A stretch of DNA of 64,000 nucleotides from Sipunculus nudus (lineage: Eukaryota > Annelida > Sipuncula > Golfingiida > Sipunculidae): positions 52,419,386 through 52,483,385 of the forward strand of contig CM049322.1 in assembly GCA_026874595.1 (NCBI GenBank), given 5' to 3'. The notes under the pieces were generated by a model. The model worked only from the letters and a program-made list of their open reading frames with translations, did not search any database and had not been told where the DNA came from. The position numbers and the translations under genes were made by a program. How positions within the stretch are numbered: the stretch's first letter is position 1; every line of letters starts with the position of its first letter. Shown one piece after another: positions 49,307 through 61,914 of this stretch.

Positions 49307-49372
49307 GCTCTATCAGCTCCTTATTCTTTCTAAAGACAAGGACACATCCCTGCTACTGATATATACATGTAA
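49307..49372 (+). repeat. 65-bp direct duplication, copy 2
   Basis: Near-identical to 48815-48880 but outside the MITE, about 490 bp downstream. After it comes AGAGTAACATTGACAC, while copy 1 resumes a similar ACATTGACAAC word only after a 30-bp GCATGCGG-type insertion. Confidence 0.85.
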
Positions 49373-50625
49373 GAGTAACATTGACACGGCTTTTAGGCAT
49401 TTTTAGTTTCTCTATGTGTGCCGCTAGAGTTTAATCCTGCAAAAATATATATTATCGAGTATTGAAATATTATGATATATTGAATACATTAATTTCGACC
49501 ACTTACGTTACTCCTAAATTGCCACTCTTATTCTCTTTGCTTCATGGACTGTTATTTCACCACTACGCTTGAATCCCTAAAAACATGATTTATATGGTTT
49601 GTCAAGGTATATATTATGATAATAAAGTATTCTGACTAAAGATTTCAGACCTGTGGGCGTGAATACGTTCCCCTTTCCTGAATGGACGGCTATACTAACA
49701 GCGTGTTGTTGTTATGCAGCCATTCTGTGAGTGAGGGAATCCCTGGGAAATCCAATATGTTGTCAGTCTCGCTAATTGTATTTTTTTTTTATTTTGAAAT
49801 AAATTATTTTAAGGGTGCATAGTAACTGATGTTGTCTTATTTTAATTGAGGTGTCAATATGTTTTCATACAAAGAAGGACAGTTTATTTGCTTCAGTTTA
49901 TATAAAAGTTAAATATCAAAATTACCATTCTAAAATTAAAAATAGATGATTTTTAGTTAATAAAGTGTATTGTCGACAATCCTGGACACCATCATGAAAA
50001 CAACAATCTATCGGAAGTCAGTTTTTTTTTTTAATTTAGATATGTCCATGTGTAAATTGACCCGACCATGAGAGATTCAGGTTTCTGTATGTCCAGTTGC
50101 CAAGCGCCATCTACCGAGTAAAGAGAAAACTATTTCGGTTATTTTACGATAATATGTATTTTTTGGGTACTGCTGCCTCATCAACGAATTACTGGAGGAT
50201 CCCAGGTCCCCCGGACCCCTCCTGTGTTAATACAATGAACTTCAGGTGTGGGAAAATTCCATGTGTCGCAGGGTATATTTTAAGACATTTTTTTTTAATC
50301 AAGCATACACCGTGCGAATAAATGAAACCTATTTGTAAGATATGGCATGAAAACCTGTATATATTCTTGTTATTTCAAACCACACTAAATGAGTCCAATA
50401 GGCGTCTATCTCATTTATAGCTTTTCTCAATTATTTCAACTTTGTATTAATATTTTAATTATTATTATTATTTTACTGATAAAGAATTTAATCTTGTCTA
50501 CATTCAAAGACTGTCACACAAGTTGATAATGAATTGTCTACCTGGACATGACATCGGCCTCCTTGACCAGTAGATCATATTAATAATCCCTTTACACGAA
50601 ATATCGGATTAACGTTTCATTCCGG
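49373..50625. other. Intergenic, no gene recognised
   Basis: AT-rich, with no assignable ORF. Confidence 0.4.
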
Positions 50626-50705
50626 TAGCTGAGCTGGTTTAAAGGTCGAGCTCCGCACCTGGAAGGGATTATATTTGATAAGAATCACGCCCATGCAGGG
50701 GGAAG
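50626..50705 (+). mobile_element. tRNA-derived SINE head fragment
   Basis: GGTAGCTGAGCTGGTTTAAAGG fits the RNA polymerase III box A pattern (TRGYNNARNNGG). It is followed by GAGCTCCGCACCTGGAAGG, as in tRNA-related SINE heads. Box B is missing, so this is a fragment rather than a tRNA gene. Confidence 0.45.
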
Positions 50706-51650
50706 CTTACTATAATAATATTTGATATAAGCAAAGACAGATGGCATCAAAACTGCACTGTATGTGAACTTTAACCTTACATTTGCTAGGCGTATAACTA
50801 ACAAGCTGTCCATTTGATTGGCCATGCTAAAGGGTTGTAGTTCATTTTACCTCTCTGGCCTCTGGAGTGATTGGATTTGCCTTTAAAAGAGAGAGAGAGA
50901 GAAAAAAAAAAACAATGAAATGATTATATTCAGGTGATTCTTTTTGGCAACTCTGCACCTATTAAGATGATTTCTATAAAATGACATTTATCATATTGGA
51001 TACTACTGAAGAATTAAGGTGGTTACCTAAGTTACCGGGTCGACCTAGCCATGACAACATGACACTCAGGCCTTCTGAAATAAACTGCTATACCCCGTCG
51101 TATTCAGTTCTTCAAAAATCGTCGTTTGGGCTGGCAGGCTGCCGCTAGGGTCGACCGTGAAATATCTTTCGGCTACTAAACTGATAGTTGAACTCACGTT
51201 CACTGCTCTGTCGAGTCCGGAATACACAGCCTATTAAGACCACCGTAGCCGGAAATGCAAAGTTTAACATGCGACTTGAACATATCAATTATTTACGACG
51301 AGTTTTACATTTAAATGATGCTATTTTGAAGCTTCGATGGACTTTCCAGTTGATATCCTGATTTTGAAGATATATAAATACACGTGAACGCCCACCACAA
51401 TTAATATGACAAGAAAATTGTAGTTTAGGAACAGAAATTCCTCATATATTTTTAAAAGGTGCCTCAAAATGTCCTCTTTATGTCGCATTATTAAACTTTT
51501 TTCTCAAATTAGGAGGGGGCACCCCGACCCACACCCTCCCCGTGTACCTGCTATTAACCTTACAAAAAACCTGCCTCTAAATTTTTTTTCTTATGGGTGA
51601 AATAAAAAAAATCAATATTTCAAATTTTCAAATTTATTAATAATAATAAA

Positions 51651-51698
<48 letters not shown>

Positions 51699-52019
51699 AA
51701 AACAAAAAACGATATACGCACAATTTAACAACTTAAAATATTAATACGATCAACCGCGCCACAAGCAAGCGAATATAAAACAGAACATATTTCAGGTAGA
51801 TTCCATATTCACACGTCACTATCGAATATCGAACTGAATAATGACGTTAAATGTTTGACATTCTTACACGCAATACACCTTGACCGGCCGGCTTCATCTT
51901 CTCTTGTCATGGGACCGGCCTCTTCATACACTCTGGACGCCAGCAACCCAGCCTTTGTCCTGTGATGTGCGCTGTGCATTGTAGTCCGGTCATTTGAGGG
52001 TTCGGCATGGAAAAACAAG
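50706..52019. other. Intergenic; (TA)n at 51654-51696
   Basis: A GC-richer block at 51010-51260 contains GGGTCGACCTAG and its near reverse CTAGGGTCGACC about 95 bp apart, and AAGGTGGT / AGACCACC words near the block ends, a possible decayed MITE. No gene seen. Confidence 0.35.
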
Positions 52020-53940
52020 GGACCCCTGGGTCACTGTGCTCAGCTGAAGTTGACCTTGAAGGTAAAAATCTAAAATAATGTCAAATGGAGATAAAGTGTA
52101 AGAGGAAGAGGTAATATAGGCCATGGTTGGTTTATATGATTGGTTTGTATTGATGAGAAAGAAATTGTTGCAAATAATATTTTGTGACCTGGCCATGTTT
52201 CATAATGTTGAAGCTGAAGCATGTGAGCAGTTTGTGAACACATGATCTGTACTATTACCATGATCATTAGTTGGCTTTTTGATTAACTGTTGACATTTCA
52301 GTAGTTTTCTCATTTGTTCAATTGAATCTATTTTTGTATAATATATATTATTAAATATGTGTATTTTTTATTTTAGGAAATGTATACAGTTGAAATATAA
52401 CTAATTAACAACATACATACAGGGCAAACAAAGCCTGATCTCCAATTCTGCTGAGGCAGGAAAATAATGAACACGTGTGTATTAGATCCTCATTTTTTAT
52501 CATATACATTTTTTCATTATAAATTTATATTTCTATACATTTCCAATATAACATATATATCTGAATATAAAAAGTTGATTCATAATTCTAAATTGCATCA
52601 TCATATATCTCAATCTTGTCAGATAACACCACATCATGCATACAAATGTTTATTTATTTTTAACCACAAAATATATCTTAAAAATCTGTAAAACAATAAA
52701 TATCTAAAAACAATACTTGATTTAGATTTCACAATTTTAAATCGTGTCTTTATTTATCCATAATGTGCTTCATATTTTATAAATTTAAGCATACTGAAGG
52801 GTTTAATTATATTTGTTAAATCATTTGAAAGAAAATTGATTTCTTTAAAAATGCTACATTAACACAACATGGCACCTTCTGGATTACACCTTGAATTACT
52901 TTTTCAAGGAAAGTTTTTGTATATTGGAGAGGAAACAGCATTACACTTAAGGAGATACAGTGAAAACAAAAACAATTACTGCATAACACTTGATGGGTTG
53001 GGTTTGCGGGGGGTGGGGGGGGATGGGGGTGGTGATATGAGAATAACTGTACACCTGTCACAACAGGGGATCTCCCCTAGTGACTGAAACAAATCAGAAA
53101 CCCTGGCATAGCTGATTTCAAGTGACCTGGAGTGGGACCCTGCATCTGTTATCTGTAATCAAAGCAAATGACTACAATAGAGCCTGAAGAAAAAAAAAAT
53201 CAATAACTCGCCTAATTTTCAAGCTTTTATTTTCAAATTTCAGATTTAAACAAATTAAATACTTATGTTCACATGCTGTGAAAATGAAATCAATGGTCCT
53301 TACAGGAAAAAAAAAGTGCCATGGTCAAAGTTGGACAAAATTTAAGGTAACGATTTCATTTTTATGATAATAACTTAAAAAAATTACAAAATGCAGATCT
53401 TATTTTTGAAAAACAATTGAATCTTAATTGAACATAGTTACATACTTGGGAAAAAAGACTTATTTCAAAATTGTTCATGTTAAGAGAGTAGATATTTTTC
53501 CTGAATTTTTACAAAGTCCATAATGTTCGGGCCAATAACTTAAAGTAATTTTACTTAACAGACTTAATATCTGGCATGTACATAGGAAATATACAGAGAA
53601 ATATTTATGGTAAATATGAGGAAAACAGATGAGTGGTTTTGATATTAGGCAGTCCTGAAGTGTGAAAATAGGTTTTTAATATAAAAATTGAGGGTTTTCC
53701 TTAATTTCTCATAGGAACGAAGTCGTAAAGACCCAGTTTTCGGCTTGGTAGGAGATCTTGGGGAAATCTAACATTATGCCGAATTTTGGACTCTTAGGTC
53801 TTAGTTTGAACGTGCCACATCTACGGACGGACGGACTGAGGGACGGCCTGACAGCTAGATGGACGACGGACAGTGGACCAAGACTATAGCTCAGATGACT
53901 TATAGTTAGCTGAGCTAAAACGGTAGAAAGCTGATCTTGG
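52020..53940. repeat. Dispersed repeat family A, longest copy
   Basis: It starts with the GAAGTTGACCTTGAAGG block. The middle 52575-52760 contains two related ~150-bp segments with ATTCATAATTCTAAATTGC-like words. Then come the AAAAATGCTACATTA block and an AACTGTACACCTGT block. It ends at a GGACGGACGGACTGAGGGACGG tail and CTATAGCTCAGATGAC. Partial copies lie at 40458, 54860 and 61915. There is no coding potential for a reverse transcriptase. Confidence 0.7.
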
Positions 53941-54779
53941 AATCATTAGATCAGCCAAATTCTGTAGAATGACATATCCAAAAAGTCCGTTTGGGGAAAA
54001 TCTTACTAGATTGGGTTTTCAATTTTAATATTATTTAAAAAAATAAATAACATAGAAAGTATCTTATTACGTGATATTAGAAGCCCAAATTACATTAATG
54101 CATAAATAGCACATCATAGTCACTAAGAGAAGTGTACTTGGTTTCGTGACTCCACCAGATAATTCTTCAGAAATTATTTTTTTATAAAAATTATAATTTT
54201 TTAAGAATATGGAAATTCATTCATATTTAAAGTTGATTGGACGATTTGTGTTACAGCCAGTAAAACCAACACTGTAAGTTGGTCCCATGAGAAATATTTA
54301 TCAATTAAGTTTCTCTGTTTTATTCTTTAAAAGTAACTAAATTAAAAAAAAGTGAGTATATCTAAAATATGCATGTCCCTCCATGCATTGTTCTAAGTAT
54401 GAATTTAGCTTAAATGAATAAAACCGTGTTCCAATTTTAATCTCTTTATTTAAGCGTAGAATTTTAATTTAAAAAATGTAAAGTTAAGAATATTTGCCTT
54501 CAAATAATTGCCAAAAGCTTTTGGTTTCCAGTTAATCCAAAATGTTGTTAAACATAATTGTATTATGTCTGATACATCGAATCAAATAACATTGGCTGTT
54601 GAGCTCGGTGTCTCTGTTAACCAACGCATTTTATAAGTTTAAATTTTTAAACTGGGTGCATGCTAATTATTAAAGATATTTTGTGACGAAAATGAGAACA
54701 ACATTGTATTTTCCCCCTTTCATTCTGCCAAAGTTACTCCCCTTCTTTTGTATTAAGCTTGATTTTTCAACTTCTGATT
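53941..54779. other. Intergenic, no feature recognised
   Basis: AT-rich and without a clear ORF. Confidence 0.4.
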
Positions 54780-54832
54780 ACACACACACACACACACACA
54801 CACCCACCCTCACACACACACACATATATATA
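54780..54832. repeat. (CA)n/(TA)n microsatellite
   Basis: CA tract with a CCCACCCT interruption, then TATATATA. Confidence 0.95.
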
Positions 54833-54859
54833 TTATAAATTTGCAATATCATATACATA

Positions 54860-55275
54860 TGAATATATATGCTGATTCATAATTCTAAACTGTATCATCA
54901 TTTATCCCTTATTTAGCTCACAGAGTATTATGTTATGCATATATATATCTATTTTTTTTATCACAAAATTATGTATATTTTTTAAATTTGCATAATAAAA
55001 AAAAATCTGAAAAAATAACTTGATTCAGAATTTACAATTCTAAATTGCACCATTATTTATCTTTCATTTGACTCATATCTTATCACATTATGCATTATAA
55101 TTGGTTTCCATTTATTTCAATTCAAATTTATCACGAAGGAAATTGATTTCTGTAAACCTGCTACATTACCTCTGAATTACTACTTGGATTTAAATTCTCA
55201 AGTAAAGTTGTGTACATTGGACTTGATGCAGCTTTATAGTTAAACAAAATACAGTTAAATCATTAACTACCAGAA
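54860..55275. repeat. Dispersed repeat family A, partial copy
   Basis: It follows 52575-52950 in order: two ATTCATAATTCTAAACTGT-like segments about 150 bp apart, then GAAGGAAATTGATTTCTGTA and CTGCTACATTA. Confidence 0.65.
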
Positions 55276-55434
55276 TTTCTTGGCATTTGGTGCCATAGTA
55301 TCCCAAGACAATTTAACCCCCCCCATCATCCACCTTTAAGAATAGGCCCCTATCTTCAGCAGCATATACTGACACTTGGAAATCGACCATGGTTTTTTCA
55401 ATCTTGCAACTTGAGAAACAATATTTTTCATCAA

Positions 55435-56258
55435 ATATGGGAATATTCAAGGCCAAGGCCACTATCGTTGGAGAGTCAATTTAAATAAACCTCACCCCTT
55501 AACCTATATCTATGATCATGGACATGCATCATATGAAAGAAATCTGTCCATTAGTTTTTGACTTACAATGCTCACAATACTGTCATGTGGCGATGAAGAG
55601 GGTATTAAAAATGCGGAAACAAGAAAAAAAAAAAAAAAAAAAAAAAAAAACCAGAAGGTGGCGCCACGTGTATTCCACAAAAGACAGCTATCCAAGATCT
55701 TCGGTCAATTTGATTTTTGGACCACTCCATGCATCTGTTATTGAAATCTTAAAGATTTTGTGTGATTTGTACCAAATACGAATATATTCAAGGTCAAGGC
55801 CATTCTCTGAGGAAAAGACAAATAACTAATTTTAATATACCTCATCCCATAACCTTTATCTATGTACATGTATATGCATAATATGAAAGAAATCGGACCA
55901 TTAGTTTTTGTCTTATAATGCTCACAGTATCGTCATGTGGCAATGAAGGGGTATTAAAAGGTGCAAAAACAAGAAAAGGACACAGGGTGGCGCCACCTGT
56001 CTTCCGCAGAAGACAAAGCTATCCAAGATCTTCGGTCAATTTGATTTTTGTTTCAATCAATGCATCCCTTTTTGAGATATTCAAGATTTTGTGTGATTTT
56101 TACCAAATACGGAAATATTCGAGGTAAAGACAACTATCTTAGCAAAGGTCATGACTCAAATTTAAATATTCCTCATCCCATCACCCATATCTATGTATGT
56201 GTATAATAATGAAAGAAACCTGTGCATTAGTTTGTAACTTTTAATGCTCATAGTACTG
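55435..56258. repeat. Dispersed repeat family B, tandem units
   Basis: Two full units and part of a third, with a period of 330-340 bp. Each has CCATTAGTTTTTG, ATGCTCACA, TGTGGCRATGAAG, GGTGGCGCCAC and ATCCAAGATCTTCGGTCAA. An A-run of about 27 (55624-55650) sits in the first unit. The third unit stops at 56258 in the word ATAGTACTG. Confidence 0.8.
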
Positions 56259-56852
56259 TAGCCTCTTCCACAGGCTCCGATTGAGCCTGTGGATGCAGAA
56301 TAAAAGGCTTTCGCTGATTGGCCAGATTTACTCAATTTTCTCATTGGCCAATCCCGGGAAAGCCCCTGCTTGGCTCTGTCAATAAACAAGCGCACATGGT
56401 GCTGGCTGTCAACTGACGAGTACTTCATCGGGATCTTTTTACTATCGGGCTTCATGATGAAGGAACAATAGACACTTATTGTAAATACAACTGCTAATTA
56501 TTACGGAAGCATAATGTCAGTTTTATGGGCAAAGGACACGAAGTGGGATATGCATACATGTCAATCCTAAGGCTATACCGAAGGTCGATGTGCCCCTCAG
56601 CTCAAAGCTTGTCGTCAGGGTAAGTCTTGATGTGTTTTTTTTTCTGAAAACTGCCTGAGGTTTGTCAAAAATTTGTGGGACAACATTCTCCCAAAACCAA
56701 GCACTTAGAAAAAACAAATTTTATCATATTTTACCCCAAATCATATTAGATTTCAAGCATAATCCTTTTTTTATATTATACCTGTATATATTTTTTATAG
56801 TGTCATGTTCTTTATAAATATATTCAACGGTTATTACTTTACTGGGCCTTAG

Positions 56853-56916
<64 letters not shown>

Positions 56917-59900
56917 TGTATGTATGTATACCAGTATATATTCTGTTGGTTAAGTGTCATGCTGCAACAGGATGAATGTATAATTTCATTATATGACCTG
57001 GTGCACATTCAGCACAAAGATTCATATATTTTAACTAATATGTCATACATTGTGTAATATACATTCCAAGTATCATGCCATAACCTTATAACAAATTATT
57101 CAAAATTAAAATATATATTTGTCATATAAATATGTGCAGTACTTCTGATTTATCAATGAAAAGAGGGCGTTTGATAGATAAATATACTTGAATAAAAATG
57201 AAGACTAGTTACTTTAAAAGACAAATGATGGAACTTGTTTGCAGCAAATAAAATTAATTGACAAAGTTTGAGTTTGCCCAACTGTGTTTTATGAAGGGGG
57301 AGACCTTTGTTTAAGGTTAAATTGGATTTTCAGTGGTTAAAAAAAGTCAAACAGATGCCAGTTGTGACTGGTCCACTATGAATAACATTTTAACTCAGGG
57401 ACAAGTCTGAGGACCAAAAGTATGAGTCATAGATATCTTAAAAAGATAATCTGTCTTAAATTTTAATGTGAAAAGATATGGCATTAATGCTCGCAGTTCA
57501 GTTACATCTTTGTAAAAAATATCAGCTACCCTGTGTATTACTAGCTTGTGTGTTTTTGATCATCTCCAGTTGGATATACAGGTGTGCTCAGATATGGAAT
57601 GTTGCACGGCAGTTTAACATGTATAGGCATAATGTCATTGATTAAAGGCTATAATGCTAAAGATTTATTAGCATGTGCTTGATAAAATTGCATTCACTGT
57701 TGCATCATTTCTGTTTATTATTTTTGGTCAGATATGTTTCTTGATGGGAAATGCAATATATTAGCAATGTTTATGATATATGTTCAGTATTAAAGATCAG
57801 TTGAGGTTCAACCTAGTGTCAGTACCTTTCATTGCTTCCATTAACATTTGTCCACATGTTCTCTCTCACATATGACTATCAGTATATATAAGGGCTGCAT
57901 GTAACAATGCATCAAATAATTCACTGAATCAAAGCCAGTCAACCAGCATTGAAAGGCTCACTTAATTTAATTTATTGCATTCACAGTAATATCCATGTCT
58001 TTTTGATAGTTTTGATCTCTAGGTGATACCTAAGGATATAAAATATACATATACATGGTGTAGTGGGGATTATTGTTTGAAAAGGAAAGTCACCTGACAC
58101 TCCATATTTGATTTATGGACAATAAGCAGTAGTACATTCAGGGTTGCTATTTGACCAAGGTAAAACCTATTTTACCCAATCCAGTGGGTAAAACCTGGGT
58201 TAAAAGTATTTTATCCAGGATTAACCATTATGTACTCCAGAGTTTTGCCCAGCATATTAAAATATTTTTTTAAAGATAAGCTTCTTTTGAATTGGTCAAA
58301 AGAAGTTAAGCACACATTTTGTGAACATAGGTAGCTAAGCCAAGTGGCTCTGACCACATCATCCCTGTCTAAAGGAAGCTATTTACACCCATTTGCAACT
58401 TGCACTTTAACTAATGTTGGGTTGCATGTACAAAGCACATCACTCTGAATAATAGAAATTAGTGGTAAAACCAATTCTGAGGAATACCTTGTTAAAACTG
58501 TTTAACTCAAACTGGGTTTTATTTTGCAACTGACATGCTCCCATATATAGCAGGGTACATCTCAACAGCTGATCACTATATTATGTTCAGCTGTAAATAA
58601 AGAACATGCTGTTGTACTACTAGTAATTCTGGGACTGGTGCAGTTCTAAAATTTAAAGTTTTAGATCCAGTAAGATACTGAAGAAGCACCCTTATGTCCA
58701 TGACAAAATAAAGCCCACTGTCTCTATAGGGGTGTATGCTTAGGGGTAGATTTGATGAAAAATAGGTGAATACATGCTCCGTGTTAGTCTATGTGATTCA
58801 TATATTAAGGTATATAGGTCTGCTGCATTAATAAATTACTTGCATTTTTGGAGGTGAAAGTTAAAGCAGAAACCTATAAACCTTGATTTGCACACTAATA
58901 AATTTTCAATGTGGATTTCATGTGAAAAAAAAAATCAAATTCCTACTTAACCCACAACATGTGGAAATAAAAAGTCCTGTATTTTTGTAGGAAAAAAGCA
59001 ATTAAGATCACTTTACATAAAGGAGAAAATTGTTTAAGGACAGCATTTACATGGTGCCAATTATGTGTATATGACTGTAAATTTGAACGAGACCGTGGTC
59101 AAATACTATACATGCAGACACATAGACATATGATCATTCTATTCATGTCATGTGAATACCTACATTGTATTTAGATATCTATATAATGTTAATACATATA
59201 ACAAATCCTTAATAAAACATGGATACAAGCACAGATCTTCTTCTATGGTAAAATATATGCTTATGAAAGTCCACAAGGTCCAACAAAAATACTAATTCAA
59301 ATATAGGAAATCAAAGTAAAGGAGATACCAATAATAAAGACCAGACTTGCTTAAAAACAAAGAGTCCATACCAGGTCTATGTAACTTTACATTATATTTC
59401 ACACAAGTTTGTGCTTTAACCATAAAAACATAAGTTTTTTTTCTCAAATCAAGCACCTGATATAAAGTAATAAGTAGATAAGCTAACACATGCCAGGCTG
59501 TTGCCTTAGATCTGACTGCTTCAGTCTTGTGTAATTCTGTATTCTTTTGATATATACTGAAAAGTTGATCTTAAAGGAAAGATGATTTGCATTTCCTACC
59601 ATGAGGGTTCATGGTCCAGTGATGCAGTTGAGTCCACCCCATCCAAGTCCAAGTGCATGTCAGAGTCCAGGTCACTCGAGTCCAATTCCAAATCTGAGTC
59701 CTTAAGGTTTACGTCCAAGTCCAACTTCTTCAAGTCTGAGTCATTTGGTACATGCAGAGTCCAAGTTTGTCACAAATTTTCTTATTAAAAGAACTTGGAA
59801 AAGGATATTTGAGATAATCATGCAAATTTATTAATTTTCAAGTGTGCTTTATTTAAATGTTTAATTAGATTTAACTCCTGATACAGAGCTAAATCTTGGT

Positions 59901-61542
59901 ATGTTTTGTCTTATTTTTTTATAAAATTCAATTAGTAGGTAACCCATGTGCACAATCTGAACATAATATGTGAGTTTTCTTTTTTATTGGACTCAACAGT
60001 CAAAAAAGGTCCCGAGGCCTGATAAAAGGGGGATCCAGGCCACAAAATGTTGTCTGAAACCCTGAAAAAAGGTTGCAGCATATGACCTCAGGACCCCCCT
60101 CAATCTGCTTCTGCTTGAGATGGACTCTGGCTGATTTCTTGAGATCTTAAAACTGCGAGTCTAAGTAGATGTCCAAGTTCAGGACCCTCGCGTCCAAGTC
60201 AGAGTCCTTAAAAAGTGAACTTGAGTCTGAACTAGAGTACAAGTCCAGACTGGAATTCTACAACACTGCCATGTTCTGCCAGCAGATTTATTAAAACTCA
60301 TTCAGAGTTTAAGACCTTTCATTCTGTAAGAGAATATTTTCATATTAAAGTTCAAATGCATTACAGAACATAAATAGGATATGGTTATATTGTATGATTA
60401 TCATGTCTTGTTAAAAATAGGAATATAAATAGAATGTATTCATGAAATGCTTGCAATGATAAAACAATGAAATAAATCTGGGAAAGTTTATTTATGAACT
60501 CAGCATGACTATAACATAACAGGGTTTTCTCTGATTTAATGGGTTTTTTTAATAAACACATGCTATTTGTTGAACACAATGCTTATATATTGGGTCATAC
60601 TGATTATTGCTGATTGCATGTATCTTTATATCAGAAGGTGGAAAAGCATATATACTATCTATGATTGAACTGCATTATTTTTATATTTTCAGTTAATGTA
60701 TTGTTTTAATGAATTTGTCTTTAAACATTTAAGGTAATCAGGATGTTACACATGTCACATTTAGCAGTAAAGGAACCACATTTGAATAATAATTTGTTGT
60801 TAAAATACATAAAAATTTAATCCAGTGCAAAAATAAAAACAAAATGAAAATCATAATTAATATTTTGTTGTATTTAAACATCACATAATAATATATGTTC
60901 ATTCGGCTCAAAACTTTGGCATTTTCTCACATGCCTACATTTGTGTAAAAACTCCCCCCCCCCCCCCCCCCCACACACACACGTACACACCAACCAAAGA
61001 AAAGGGGGCGTGGCACTAAGAAAACTTTCTTGGAAGAAAAACTTTGGCAGTACAGGTTTAATGCTAGCCCACTGATTATATGGTACTATTTAAACAGTTT
61101 TATTTATAAAAAGCAAATTATGGTCGTACTTTGATATTTTATTTATTAATTGATAACAGTCTGGCACACGAAGCATGCAGGCAAAACGTACACACATGGA
61201 CTTGAGCGATATCAGGAAGTGCAACGTTTAACACAGTATGTCATCATGAATGCACATGTGGTATCCTTATGAGTGATACTTAGAAGCTGCAATAACCTGA
61301 GTATATGCCGTACGTCAATGACACAGCGTCAGTTATCCTAATTTGAGTGACTTTTGATAGCGAAAATGTGTTTCGTGCCCATGACTCGCTTGCAGCTGTA
61401 CCTGAATGGAATCGCGTACCACGCATGCGCAGCTTGAACTCATCTGAATAGATTCGGGCGGAATCCCAGGCCCAAAATGGTCTCCGTTTACAGACCCACT
61501 GGGGGCTTGCGGAGCGCCACCGTGTGTCTGTGTAAGAGACTA
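56259..61542. mobile_element. 5.28-kb insertion with 9-bp target duplication
   Basis: The family B unit broken at 56258 resumes at 61543 with the same ATAGTACTG word, in step with the other units. The insert starts TAGCCTCTTCCACAG and ends CTGTGTAAGAGACTA, which are inverted repeats matching at 13 of 15 bases. A 9-bp duplication suggests a Mutator-like or related DNA transposon. The interior is AT-rich. It holds a perfect 10-bp-arm hairpin at 56268-56292, inverted CCAAT boxes near 56318 and 56345, (TA)n at 56858-56911, a hAT-like element at 59522-60268 and a C-run near 60955. No transposase was recognised; it could be non-autonomous, decayed or intron-rich. Confidence 0.65.
59522..60268. mobile_element. 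hAT-like element, CAGTNTTGT ends, nested
   Basis: The left end is CAGTCTTGTGTAATTCTG; the right end, reverse-complemented, is CAGTGTTGTAGAATTCCAG. Inside, GAGTCCAAGTCC words recur at both sides, typical of GAGTCC-rich hAT MITEs. No 8-bp target duplication could be matched, so the boundaries may be decayed. Confidence 0.5.
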
Positions 61543-61880
61543 ATAGTACTGTCAAGTGGCAAAGATGGGGGTATTAAAGGCCACATAAACAAGAACAGGA
61601 TAATAAGTGGCGCCACCAATATCCGGTTCATGACAACAAATCCAAGATATTCGTTCAACTAGAACCTTGGATAAATCCATGCAAGATTTCCTGAGATATT
61701 TAAGAATATGAGTGATTTTCTCCCAAAATGGACATATTCAAGGTCAGGTCACTCTCCTCGTAAAGGTCATGACCCTATTTTGATAGGGTTTGTCCTCTCG
61801 CCCATATATAGCACATGTGAAGTTTGGTAAAGATCTGTGAAATATTTTTCGAGTTATCTCACCTGAAAGAAATTTTTGCG
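61543..61880. repeat. Dispersed repeat family B, remainder of split unit
   Basis: It begins ATAGTACTGTCAAGTGGCAA and continues through TAAGTGGCGCCACC, TCCAAGATATTCG and ATATTCAAGGTCAGGTCAC, following the order of the units at 55435-56258. Confidence 0.75.
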
Positions 61881-61914
61881 GCGGCGGCGCGACCTTGCCC
61901 AAATTATAGTATCC

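Noticed and set aside
59582-59788. Ser/Lys-rich 68-codon frame
   Set aside because: Generated by GAGTCCAAGTCC repeat words of the hAT-like element.
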